From assembly GCA_910578095.1 (NCBI GenBank), contig CAJTOZ010000003.1:1-64000 (forward strand): a DNA stretch of 64,000 nucleotides, in the 5' to 3' direction. This DNA is from an uncultured Muribaculaceae bacterium. Lineage in GTDB: Bacteria > Bacteroidota > Bacteroidia > Bacteroidales > Muribaculaceae. Within the stretch, counting starts at the first letter, position 1. Each line of letters begins with the position of its first letter. The notes under the pieces are model-generated. The model saw only the letters and a program-made list of their open reading frames with translations, searched no databases and was not told the DNA's origin. The position numbers and the translations under genes were made by a program. Shown here piece by piece: positions 51,152 through 58,447 of the stretch.

Positions 51152-51646
51152 ATGAAAATCTGGATTCATGTTAACGGCGTGCAGCAAGGCCCCTACACCA
51201 AGGAGCAGATAGCCGCCATGCACCTTCCGCCCGCCACGCCGGTATGGTACGAGGGCATGCCGCAGTGGATGCCCGCTTGTCAGGCTCCCGAACTGTCCGA
51301 CCTCTTCGGCGATCACATCGGTGGCGAAGAGGCCACAGTGATTGTGCGGGAGGTGGAAGCTGAAGCTGCCGGCCCGGCCACGCACACTGTGGAGACTGCG
51401 GCTGTAGCCGTGGAGCAGCCCCAGCGGCCGCCCACATTCCTCGCCTGGAGCATTATACTCACGCTCTGCTGCTGCACCCCGTTCAGCCTTGCGGCGGTAG
51501 TGTGCGGAGCCCTCTCCAACGCCCGCTACAACCGTGGCGACTACGAGGGCGCGCGGCGCATGTCGGTGGCCACAGAGTGGCTGGTCATCATATCCATCAC
51601 TCTCGGCATCGTTGGCCTTCCCCTAAGCATGGCCATGATGTTCTGA
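51152..51646 (+). CDS. GYF_2-CD225/dispanin domain membrane protein
   Basis: The 164-residue product joins two small modules. Residues 1-55 form a GYF_2 domain (IWIHVNGVQQGPYTKEQIAA, then TPVWYEGMPQWMPACQAPEL). Residues 95-164 form a CD225/dispanin-type double membrane segment (LAWSIILTLCCCTPFSLAAV, then ARYNRGDYEGARRMSVATEW and a second helix). Such combinations occur in many bacteria; the GYF part may bind Pro-rich peptides in the cytoplasm, and the dispanin part inserts in the membrane. No function is proven. It is coupled to deoC by position only. Confidence 0.85.
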   Translation: MKIWIHVNGVQQGPYTKEQIAAMHLPPATPVWYEGMPQWMPACQAPELSDLFGDHIGGEEATVIVREVEAEAAGPATHTVETAAVAVEQPQRPPTFLAWSIILTLCCCTPFSLAAVVCGALSNARYNRGDYEGARRMSVATEWLVIISITLGIVGLPLSMAMMF

Positions 51647-51656
51647 TGCCCGAGGC

Positions 51657-52016
51657 ATGACGTCCAAACGAAAAGCAATGACGGCGGTCGCTCTCGTAGC
51701 GGTCGCCGTCCTGTGTGTCTGCTACTACTCCGTCGATCCATCATCCGGGCCGGCTCCGCGCTGCATGCTGAAACTTATTTCCGGCTACGATTGTCCGGGA
51801 TGCGGCACGCAGCGGGCCCTCCATGCGTTGCTGCACGGGCGTGTGGCCGAGGCCTGGGGCTACAATCCGGCCCTGTTTTTCGCAGTGCCCCTCGCAGGCA
51901 TGTATGCGGTGGTCGACATCCTTCCGGCTCCCGTAGGGCGTGTGTTGCGCTCGCCGGTGTTCATTCTCGGCATAGCCCTGGCGATTGCTGCATGGTGGGT
52001 GGGGCGCAATCTTTAG
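51657..52016 (+). CDS. DUF2752 membrane protein
   Basis: The 119-residue product has three hydrophobic segments (about 9-25, 73-90, 97-115) and the family signature in the first loop: YDCPGCGTQRALHALLHGR near 44-62, with two Cys and a Gly that look like a metal or redox site. The family is often near the CD225-type protein, as here (10-base gap), and the two may act together in the membrane. The function is unknown. It converges with gph, 3 bases away. Confidence 0.88.
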   Translation: MTSKRKAMTAVALVAVAVLCVCYYSVDPSSGPAPRCMLKLISGYDCPGCGTQRALHALLHGRVAEAWGYNPALFFAVPLAGMYAVVDILPAPVGRVLRSPVFILGIALAIAAWWVGRNL

Positions 52017-52019
52017 AGC

Positions 52020-52679
52020 CTATTCTCCGGCCAGAGCAATATCGGCTATCTCGGACGGCGAATTGACGATGTACATTGCATAGTGGGCGCGCAGTTCGGC
52101 CGCTGTGCGGAATCCCCACGTCACACCCACGCTGTCCACGCATGCGCGCCTGGCGGTCTCCATGTCCACCCCGCTGTCGCCCACATAAAGCACCTCCGAT
52201 TTGGGTGTGGGGCTTTCTGTGAGCACGCGGAACACGATGGACGGATCGGGCTTCACTGGCACTCCTTCCACATTGCCGCACACGGCCGCCCACTCTATCG
52301 ACGGGAAAAAATGCTTCACGATACGGCGCACGGCACTCTCATATTTGTTTGAAGCCACGGCCACACGCACTCCGCGGGATGTGAGCTCGTCGAGCAGCTC
52401 GGGAATGCCGGGGTAGGGCACCGTGCTGTCGGCCAGATGCTCGTCGTAGTAGGCGCGGAATATCTCCAGCGCCTTTTCTATTATCTCCGGCGAGCGTGCG
52501 CTGTCGGGAAGAGCGCGTTCTATCAGCTTGGCCACACCGTTGCCCACCATAGAGGGGTACGACATAGGCGAGTGCTGCGGATAGCCCATGGCGGCCATCG
52601 TATGATTGGCGGCATCGCCGAGGTCGGTGATGGTGTTCAGCAGCGTGCCGTCGAGGTCGAATATTATGAGAGACTTCAT
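52020..52679 (-). CDS. gph: HAD-superfamily hydrolase, phosphoglycolate phosphatase-like
   Basis: The 219-residue product from the ATG at 52677-52679 starts MKSLIIFDLDGTLLNTITDL with the HAD nucleophile Asp8 and acid Asp10. Later blocks are VRVAVASNKYESAVRRIVKH (motif II, Ser/Lys) and PKSEVLYVGDSGVDMETARR (motif III, GDSxxD). The cap domain is helical, as in Gph/PGP. Phosphoglycolate or another small phosphate ester is the likely substrate. An upstream in-frame ATG was rejected because it lies in the repeat-bearing leader. The gene is monocistronic. Confidence 0.88.
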   Translation of the reverse strand: MKSLIIFDLDGTLLNTITDLGDAANHTMAAMGYPQHSPMSYPSMVGNGVAKLIERALPDSARSPEIIEKALEIFRAYYDEHLADSTVPYPGIPELLDELTSRGVRVAVASNKYESAVRRIVKHFFPSIEWAAVCGNVEGVPVKPDPSIVFRVLTESPTPKSEVLYVGDSGVDMETARRACVDSVGVTWGFRTAAELRAHYAMYIVNSPSEIADIALAGE

Positions 52680-52709
52680 TTTGCTGGTGTATTTCTTGTT
52701 CAGGAAACA

Positions 52710-52768
52710 GGCACAAAAGGACAAGAAGACATAAGATACATAGGTTGTTTCTTTTGATATTTTGTGCC
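52710..52768. repeat. Hairpin repeat between gph and tamL
   Basis: Arms GGCACAAAA and TTTTGTGCC (9 bp, perfect) enclose 41 bases. The left arm region GCACAAAAGGACAAGA resembles 42616-42631, so both probably belong to one dispersed repeat. It lies just past the tamL stop (minus strand) and may act as its terminator. Confidence 0.5.
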
Positions 52769-52774
52769 TTAAAC

Positions 52775-55171
52775 TTAGAAGGGGTAGCCTACTGAGAAAT
52801 GGAAATTGGCATCACGGCTCCACTTCGGGTGCAGCAAGGGCCACGGTTCCTGGCCGGAAGCCGGGTTGTGGGCTTTCATGCCAAGGTCGAGGCGTAGCAG
52901 GAAATAGGTGAAATCCATGCGCAAGCCGGCACCGTAGGCCGCGGCTATCTGCTTGTAGAACTTATTGAAGCGGAACACACCCCCGGGCTGTGTCTCGTAA
53001 TCGCGTATGGTCCAGATATTGCCGGCGTCCACAAATAGCGCGCCCTCAAACACCCAGAAGAGTTTGGCGCGGTACTCCACGCTCAGGTCCAGACGTATGT
53101 CGCCGCACTGGTTGATGAAGTCGCGCACGGAATTGCGCGAGTCGTAGGCGCCCGGGCCAAGCGTGCGCACGCCCCACCCGCGCACTCCGTTGGCGCCTCC
53201 GGCATAGAAGCGCTTCTCGAAAGGCACCATGCGCGAGTTGCCGTAGGGCACGGCTATGCCGGCGCCGATGTGCATGCTCAGCGCGTTTCGGCTGTTGAAA
53301 TTGCGCGTGTACGTGTAGTCAAACTCGGCTTTGGCATATTGTGCATACTGTATGCCGAACAGCTTGTACACACCGTCGCTGCGTTTCTGCCCGTCGATGC
53401 TCGACAGGGCGTAGAGCACATTGCCGGCTGTCTCTCCCGAGAGGCGCAGAGTGCTCACCCACGGCTGTATGGCGAAGGCATTCACCGTGGCCGTAGGGAT
53501 GCGCCGGTTGGTGCGGTAGAGGGTATAGCCCAGGCGCATTATGAAATGGTCCTCGTAGCTGTAGCGCAGCAGGGGATTGTCCGGAGCTATCTCGTCAAGA
53601 AAATCCATGGTGGAGCGCGGCAGGCGCACCACATTCACGTCTATGAGGTCAAATGTGTGCCGCAGCTGGAAATCGCGCACCCGTTGCTGCCATTTGTATT
53701 TCCATCCGGCGCCGAATATCAGGCGCGTGTACTCCGGGCGTTCCTGATAGTTGAACGATACGGCGAATTCGGTGGATGCGCGCACCTTTTTCTTGAAGCG
53801 CTTGCTCAGAAACGGAAATTCAAACTTAGGGAACGTGATACCCACCTCGCTGGCTATCTCCGTGTAGCGGTCGTTTATGAGGCCGTCGAGATTGCCGCTG
53901 ATGCTCTCGTAGGCCCCGCGCAGTTTTGCCGTCAGAAGTTCGGAGCCGTGTGCCAGATTGCGGTGTTGGTATGTGAGCGCCACGCCGGCGCCGAGATCGC
54001 CTTCGCTGTTGGTGCCGTCAAGCTCCACGCTCACCGCCTGCTTGCGGTTGCGCCCCATGCTGATTACGGCATCGAGCCACTGCTCTCCGTCCACCTCCGG
54101 TCCCGGCACCATCTCTATGTTTACAAAGCGCAGTATTCCCAGTTGGGCAAGCGCTTCGTAGGTGCGGTCCACCGCACGTGAGTTGTACGGCATGCCGGGA
54201 GTGATGTAGCACTTTTCCTCCAGCACGGAAGGACGCAGATAGCGGTCGGGGCCATACACCACACTGATGTCGCGGTAGCGCACAGTGTCGCGCGGCGTGC
54301 CGGCGCCGGCATCGGCGTCGGTGAGGAAGGTCACGCTGGCTATCCGGTAGCGCATGGCGCTGGAATCGGCGCGCACCATGGCATTGTGCGGCGCGCGTAC
54401 ACGCAGGGTCAGCCCCACGTCCTTGCTTCCGGCCACAGTGTCGGCCATGAAGCTGATATACTCTTTCGTGAAAGCGTAGTAGCCGTGGTTGCGCAGGTTC
54501 TCGGTGATGCGTGCGCGCTCGGCGTCGAGAAGATTGCGGTCAAGCGGTCCTCCGTTCCGCATCTTCGTAGCTGCGGTATCGGCCATCACGAGGCACATCA
54601 CAGCGGTGTCCGCGATATCGTAGTCCACGCTTCCTATGCGGTGGGCATCGCCGGTAGTGATGCGGTACACCACATCCACGCGCTTTCCGCCGGGTTTCAC
54701 AACGGTATCGGCATACACCTCAGCGCCCATGTAGCCGCGGTTCACGAGAGCCGTGCGCAACTGGCGCACACTGGCTTCCGTGAGCTCGCTGTCGTATATC
54801 ACGGGAGCTTGCCCCACGCGCCGCACCCAGCGGTTGAACCACTTGGTGGAGTCCGAGCCGCTCAGGTTGTATGTGGCCAGCTGGAGCTTGGCAAAGCCCA
54901 GCACCTTGTGGTTGGGCGTCTGGCGCAGGAAATAATAGAGCTCCTCCGGGTCTACATTGCGCTTGTCGCCCTCCACCTCGATGCTCACCTCCCTGAGCAG
55001 CATCTGCCCTTGCGGCACATGCTTTGTGGTGCTGCAGGCCGATATGGCGAGAACCAAGAATGAAAAATTAAGAATGAAAAACGCATGGTGGAAATGTGCG
55101 GCACACCGGGAGCGCAAACTCCCGTGCCGGCGATTAATGGTTCTGTCGCGTTCCATTTCCATTTTTTTCAT
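52775..55171 (-). CDS. TamL-type lipoprotein of the BamA/TamA (Omp85) family
   Basis: The 798-residue product has a lipoprotein signal (LVLAISACSTTKH, lipobox Cys near 46), POTRA-like repeats (QMLLREVSIEVEGDKRNVDP, YRITTGDAHRIGSVDYDIAD, ARITENLRNHGYYAFTKEYI) and a C-terminal beta-barrel ending ANFHFSVGYPF, with GGANGVRGWGVRTLGPGAYD (the Omp85 GxRGY-type loop) near 685. A lipid-anchored Omp85 protein with POTRA domains is the Bacteroidota TamL form, which works with TamB. Its N-terminal region is odd: about 30 charged residues precede the hydrophobic core, and a MITE-like element abuts the start codon. Confidence 0.85.
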   Translation of the reverse strand: MKKMEMERDRTINRRHGSLRSRCAAHFHHAFFILNFSFLVLAISACSTTKHVPQGQMLLREVSIEVEGDKRNVDPEELYYFLRQTPNHKVLGFAKLQLATYNLSGSDSTKWFNRWVRRVGQAPVIYDSELTEASVRQLRTALVNRGYMGAEVYADTVVKPGGKRVDVVYRITTGDAHRIGSVDYDIADTAVMCLVMADTAATKMRNGGPLDRNLLDAERARITENLRNHGYYAFTKEYISFMADTVAGSKDVGLTLRVRAPHNAMVRADSSAMRYRIASVTFLTDADAGAGTPRDTVRYRDISVVYGPDRYLRPSVLEEKCYITPGMPYNSRAVDRTYEALAQLGILRFVNIEMVPGPEVDGEQWLDAVISMGRNRKQAVSVELDGTNSEGDLGAGVALTYQHRNLAHGSELLTAKLRGAYESISGNLDGLINDRYTEIASEVGITFPKFEFPFLSKRFKKKVRASTEFAVSFNYQERPEYTRLIFGAGWKYKWQQRVRDFQLRHTFDLIDVNVVRLPRSTMDFLDEIAPDNPLLRYSYEDHFIMRLGYTLYRTNRRIPTATVNAFAIQPWVSTLRLSGETAGNVLYALSSIDGQKRSDGVYKLFGIQYAQYAKAEFDYTYTRNFNSRNALSMHIGAGIAVPYGNSRMVPFEKRFYAGGANGVRGWGVRTLGPGAYDSRNSVRDFINQCGDIRLDLSVEYRAKLFWVFEGALFVDAGNIWTIRDYETQPGGVFRFNKFYKQIAAAYGAGLRMDFTYFLLRLDLGMKAHNPASGQEPWPLLHPKWSRDANFHFSVGYPF

Positions 55172-55173
55172 TC

Positions 55174-55533
55174 TTAGAGGGTGTTTAATAACAGATGTTA
55201 ACGCAAGGGCGGTCGGTCTTTGAGCGATTTTCGCTTAACGATGAGGGAGTGTGGCCTTTGCCACTCGACCGAAGAGTTGGGTGAAAAGCGCCAAAGAGAG
55301 GCCGCTCTGCGGTAATTTTTAATCTGATAAACATCTGTTTGGTTTTATTATGTCATTAAATTCAAGTTATAGGGATGCCTGTTCAGAGTCTGTTTGATTT
55401 GAATTCCATCTTTTGGGTGCCTTTTTCGCTTTGTTTCAGTCGTGTACATCAAGTACACTCCTTCAACGCACCGAAAAATTCACTCCAAAATATGGAACCC
55501 TTGCGTTAATATCTATTATTAAACACCCTCTTA
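55174..55533. mobile_element. MITE-like element, about 360 bp, with 36 bp inverted ends
   Basis: The ends are inverted copies: 55174-55209 and 55498-55533 both read outward-in as GAGGGTGTTTAATAA, then AGAT, then TTAACGCAAGGG, differing at about two positions within the 33 bases that begin with GAGGG. A TTA lies outside each GAGGG/CCCTC end, a possible 3-base target duplication. The interior (about 290 bp) has no ORF. The element ends 3 bases before the tamL ATG and about 30 bases from the ettA stop, so it fills the whole gap. A non-autonomous IS5-group element (TNA target) is a reasonable guess; the parent transposase was not seen. Confidence 0.75.
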
Positions 55534-55564
55534 ATTTCTGATCCTTGAATCTATGGATGCCGCT

Positions 55565-57235
55565 TTACTCCATGAGCTTTCTGTAGCGGCGGCGAGGGAG
55601 CTCCTTGCCGCCGTTGCGGGCGCGCTTGTACTCCTCGTAGTCGCTGTACGAACCCTCGTACCACACCACTTCTCCGTCGCCTTCGAAGCTCAGGATGTGG
55701 GTGCATATACGGTCCAGAAACCAGCGGTCGTGGCTCACGACCACGGCGCAGCCGGCGAAATCCTCCAGGCCTTCCTCAAGGGCACGCAATGTGTTCACGT
55801 CGATGTCGTTGGTGGGCTCGTCGAGCAGAAGCACGTTGCCTTCTTCTTTCAGGGCCATGGCCAGGTGCAGGCGGTTGCGCTCGCCGCCGCTTAGCACTCC
55901 GATTTTTTTCTCCTGGTCGGCTCCGGTGAAGTTGAATTTCGACAGATAGGCACGCGCGTTCACATCGCGTCCTCCCATGCGGAAACTCTCCACGCCCTGC
56001 GATATCACCTCATAGACAGTGGCATCCGGATGCAGATCCTTGTGGGTCTGATCCACATAGGCCACCTTCACCGTCTCGCCGACATCGAAAGTGCCGGCGT
56101 CGGCCTTTTCCATGCCCATGATGAGCTTGAACAGCGTTGTCTTGCCGGCGCCGTTGGGGCCTATCACGCCCACTATACCTGCCGGAGGAAGCATGAAACT
56201 GAGGTCTTTGAACAGCTGCTTGCTGCCGAAAGCCTTGGCCAGATGCTGCGCTTCTATCACCTTGTTGCCCAGACGCGGACCGTTGGGGATGAATATCTCG
56301 AGGCGTTCCTCGCGCTGCTTCTGGTCTTCGTTGAGCATGCGGTCGTAGCTGTTGAGGCGGGCTTTTCCCTTGGCCTGACGGGCCTTGGGAGCCATGCGCA
56401 CCCATTCGAGCTCGCGCTCGAGGGTCTTGCGTCGTTTGCTGGCCTGCTTTTCCTCCTGCGCCAGGCGCTTGGTCTTCTGGTCGAGCCAGCTGGAGTAGTT
56501 GCCTTTCCAGGGTATACCCTCGCCGCGGTCCAGTTCAAGGATCCATCCTGCCACATTGTCCAGGAAGTAGCGGTCGTGGGTGATGGCAATGACTGTGCCG
56601 GGATACTGGCGCAGATGCTGCTCCAGCCAGTCGATGCTCTCCGCATCGAGGTGGTTGGTGGGCTCGTCGAGCAGAAGCACATCAGGCTGCTGAAGCAACA
56701 GGCGGCACAGGGCCACACGGCGACGCTCGCCGCCGCTGAGGGTCGACACCTTCTGGTCGTCGGGCGGACACTGCAGCGCATCCATGGCGCGCTCGAGCTT
56801 GCTGTCGATGTTCCAGGCGTCTGCCGCGTCGAGTTTGTCCTGAAGCTCGGCCTGGCGTGCCAGCAGAGCATCGAAATCGGCGTCAGGATCGGCGAAAGCC
56901 TCGTTCACCTTGTCGAACTCGGCCAGCATGTCCATGATAGGTTGCACGCCCTCACGCACGATCTCTATCACGGTCTTGTCGGGATCCAGTTTGGGGTCCT
57001 GCTCCAGATAGCCCACAGAGTAGCCCGGAGAGAACACCACCTCACCCTGGAAATCCTTGTCTATACCGGCGATAATCTTCAGCAGCGACGACTTACCGGA
57101 GCCGTTCAGACCGATGATACCGATTTTTGCGCCGTAGAAGAACGACAGATAGATGTTTTTGAGCACTTGTTTCTGAGGCGGGTAAATCTTGCTCACACCC
57201 ACCATTGAAAAAATTATTTTTTTATCGTCAGCCAT
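55565..57235 (-). CDS. ettA: ABC-F protein EttA (energy-dependent translational throttle)
   Basis: ABC-F proteins bind the ribosomal E site and regulate elongation; EttA ties the first elongation step to ATP supply. The 556-residue product has two ATPase domains: Walker A GLNGSGKSSLLK near 39-50 with signature LSGGERRRVAL near 163, and GPNGAGKTTLFK near 357-368 with LSGGERNRLHL near 464. The linker between them (KQASKRRKTLERELEWVRMA) is the P-site tRNA interaction motif. The start MADDKKIIFSMVGVSKIYPP is characteristic of EttA, and the length matches E. coli (555). Confidence 0.95.
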   Translation of the reverse strand: MADDKKIIFSMVGVSKIYPPQKQVLKNIYLSFFYGAKIGIIGLNGSGKSSLLKIIAGIDKDFQGEVVFSPGYSVGYLEQDPKLDPDKTVIEIVREGVQPIMDMLAEFDKVNEAFADPDADFDALLARQAELQDKLDAADAWNIDSKLERAMDALQCPPDDQKVSTLSGGERRRVALCRLLLQQPDVLLLDEPTNHLDAESIDWLEQHLRQYPGTVIAITHDRYFLDNVAGWILELDRGEGIPWKGNYSSWLDQKTKRLAQEEKQASKRRKTLERELEWVRMAPKARQAKGKARLNSYDRMLNEDQKQREERLEIFIPNGPRLGNKVIEAQHLAKAFGSKQLFKDLSFMLPPAGIVGVIGPNGAGKTTLFKLIMGMEKADAGTFDVGETVKVAYVDQTHKDLHPDATVYEVISQGVESFRMGGRDVNARAYLSKFNFTGADQEKKIGVLSGGERNRLHLAMALKEEGNVLLLDEPTNDIDVNTLRALEEGLEDFAGCAVVVSHDRWFLDRICTHILSFEGDGEVVWYEGSYSDYEEYKRARNGGKELPRRRYRKLME

Positions 57236-57252
57236 AGTTGTGTTTAGTGAAT

Positions 57253-57342
57253 TTTGTGCTGCTTCCGCAGCACAAAGATAATCGCGCTGCGCGCAGAGAA
57301 TCGCACTCCTGCGTCGTGCAGAGAATTGCGGCTGCGCCGCAG
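57253..57342. repeat. Palindrome array, left copy
   Basis: Read on the plus strand, hairpins of different sequence are separated by an almost constant spacer: TTTGTGCTGC-TTCC-GCAGCACAAA, then AGATAATC, GCGC-TGC-GCGC, AGAGAATC, a weaker GCAC..GTGC hairpin, AGAGAATT, GCGGC-TGC-GCCGC, and finally AGTTG next to the four-helix-bundle gene stop. The stems differ but most pair perfectly, while the 8-base spacers are conserved. The array mirrors the one at 57790-57875. Confidence 0.7.
57273..57280 (-). promoter_or_regulatory. -7 box for ettA inside the array
   Basis: The minus strand reads TATCTTTG, a perfect TAnnTTTG box 38 bases before the ettA start codon. It overlaps the outermost hairpin arm and its degenerate spacer AGATAATC, so the array and the ettA promoter are fused. 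Confidence 0.5.
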
Positions 57343-57349
57343 TTGTTTG

Positions 57350-57736
57350 CTATTGTTTTGTCTTCCTGTTCTTTTCTTGTAGAGCTAAGTTTTTTGTTGT
57401 GGTTCTGGCTATAGCCGAGAGTATGAGATACAGCTCCGAGCAATCGGCGTTGATGGAGCGGAATTGTTCATCGGTTAGGTAATCTGTTTCGTGCAGCAGA
57501 TTAAGCCAATACGCTGTTTCGCGGCACTCTTTCAAGGATATGAAAATCTTTGAAAGAAACTCCTTTTTTGTTATGGACGAGCGGGCCTCGGCTATATTGG
57601 CGCCGATACTTGTGCCCGAGCGCAACACCTGTCGGGAGATGTCGTACTCTTTCTTTGCTCTTTCGAGATACCGGCTCATGCGCACAATCCGTGCGGCAAA
57701 GGCCATACTCTTGATTGATGCCGGACTCTCGGCCAT
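57350..57736 (-). CDS. Four-helix-bundle protein, S23/IVS family
   Basis: The 128-residue product is all-helical and matches the TIGR02436-type four-helix bundle (23S rRNA intervening-sequence protein, related to Avd of diversity-generating retroelements): MAFAARIVRMSRYLERAKKE, then LRSGTSIGANIAEARSS (the family signature), KIFISLKECRETAYWLNLLH and a C-terminal helix. Members bind nucleic acid as pentamers in Avd; the general role is unknown. It stands alone with no reverse transcriptase, between two mirror-oriented palindrome arrays whose AGTTG ends face the gene on both sides. Confidence 0.88.
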   Translation of the reverse strand: MAESPASIKSMAFAARIVRMSRYLERAKKEYDISRQVLRSGTSIGANIAEARSSITKKEFLSKIFISLKECRETAYWLNLLHETDYLTDEQFRSINADCSELYLILSAIARTTTKNLALQEKNRKTKQ

Positions 57737-57789
57737 AAGCAGGAAGGATTAAGAGTTGAAAAGATTTGTAGGCCGTGTGGAGCTCAACT

Positions 57790-57875
57790 GCGGGCTTAGC
57801 CCGCGATTCTCTGTCGGCTTGCCGACGATTCTCTTGTGGCCTCATGGCCACAATTCTCTGCGAGCGAAGCGAGCC
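57790..57875. repeat. Palindrome array, right copy (inverted relative to the left)
   Basis: On the plus strand the order is GCGGGC-TTA-GCCCGC, GATTCTCT, GTCGG-CTTG-CCGAC, GATTCTCT, TGTGGCC-TCAT-GGCCACA, ATTCTCT and then GCGAGC-GAA-GCGAGC (a direct, not inverted, repeat). ATTCTCT is the reverse complement of the AGAGAAT spacer of the left array. Read on the minus strand, the array ends GCCCGC-AGTTG beside the gene start, exactly as the left array ends GCCGC-AGTTG beside its stop. The first three stems are perfect. Confidence 0.75.
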
Positions 57876-57880
57876 ATCCA

Positions 57881-58447
57881 CTACGCTTTGCGCCGAGGCG
57901 CAAAGCGCACAGGGTAGTCGCAGCGTATCTTGCCGCCGACAATATTGTTGAGCTTGGAGCGGATGAGCTGCTTGCGTATCGGCGAGATATGGTCGATGTA
58001 CACCTTTCCTTCCAGATGGTCGCACTCGTGCTGCACTATGCGTGCCAGAAAACCGCTTATTTCCTCCTCGTGGGCTTCGAAATTCTCGTCCACCCAGCGC
58101 AGGCGTATATGCTCCGTGCGTCCCACATTCTCGCTGAGGCCGGGCAGGCTCAGGCATCCCTCGGCACGGCTGACGCGTTCGCCATCCAGCACCTCTATCT
58201 CGGGATTGATGAGTGTGAGCTTGCGGCCCGCGCATTCCGGAAAGGTCTCGCCCACGGGGTCGGCGTCGATCACCACGATACGCTCGCTCAGCCCCACCTG
58301 CGGAGCAGCCAGTCCTACCCCTTCCGAGGCATACATAGTCTCATACATGTTGGCCAGGAGCTCCTTAAGCCCCTCGCGGTCGGCCGTCACCGGTTCCGCA
58401 ACCTTGCGCAGAACGGGATGGCCGTATAGATATACCGGTAGTTTCAT
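57881..58447 (-). CDS. def: Peptide deformylase
   Basis: Def removes the formyl group from nascent proteins. The 188-residue product has the three metal and catalytic motifs: GVGLAAPQ (43-50), EGCLS (96-100, Cys98 ligand) and HECDH (140-144, two His ligands and Glu141). The last seven codons (FAPRRKA) lie in a palindrome, GCTTTGCGC-CGAG-GCGCAAAGC (57885-57906), next to the array described at 57790-57875, so the tail may be repeat-derived. It overlaps ruvX by 4 bases (ATGA). Confidence 0.96.
   Translation of the reverse strand: MKLPVYLYGHPVLRKVAEPVTADREGLKELLANMYETMYASEGVGLAAPQVGLSERIVVIDADPVGETFPECAGRKLTLINPEIEVLDGERVSRAEGCLSLPGLSENVGRTEHIRLRWVDENFEAHEEEISGFLARIVQHECDHLEGKVYIDHISPIRKQLIRSKLNNIVGGKIRCDYPVRFAPRRKA

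Noticed and set aside
55210..55497. Transposase remnant inside the MITE-like element
   Set aside because: No frame of meaningful length or DDE-type motif was seen in the interior.
57790..57875. CRISPR array
   Set aside because: The regular spacing is made by palindromes of unlike sequence with an 8-base constant word, not by long identical repeats separating unique spacers; no cas genes are nearby.
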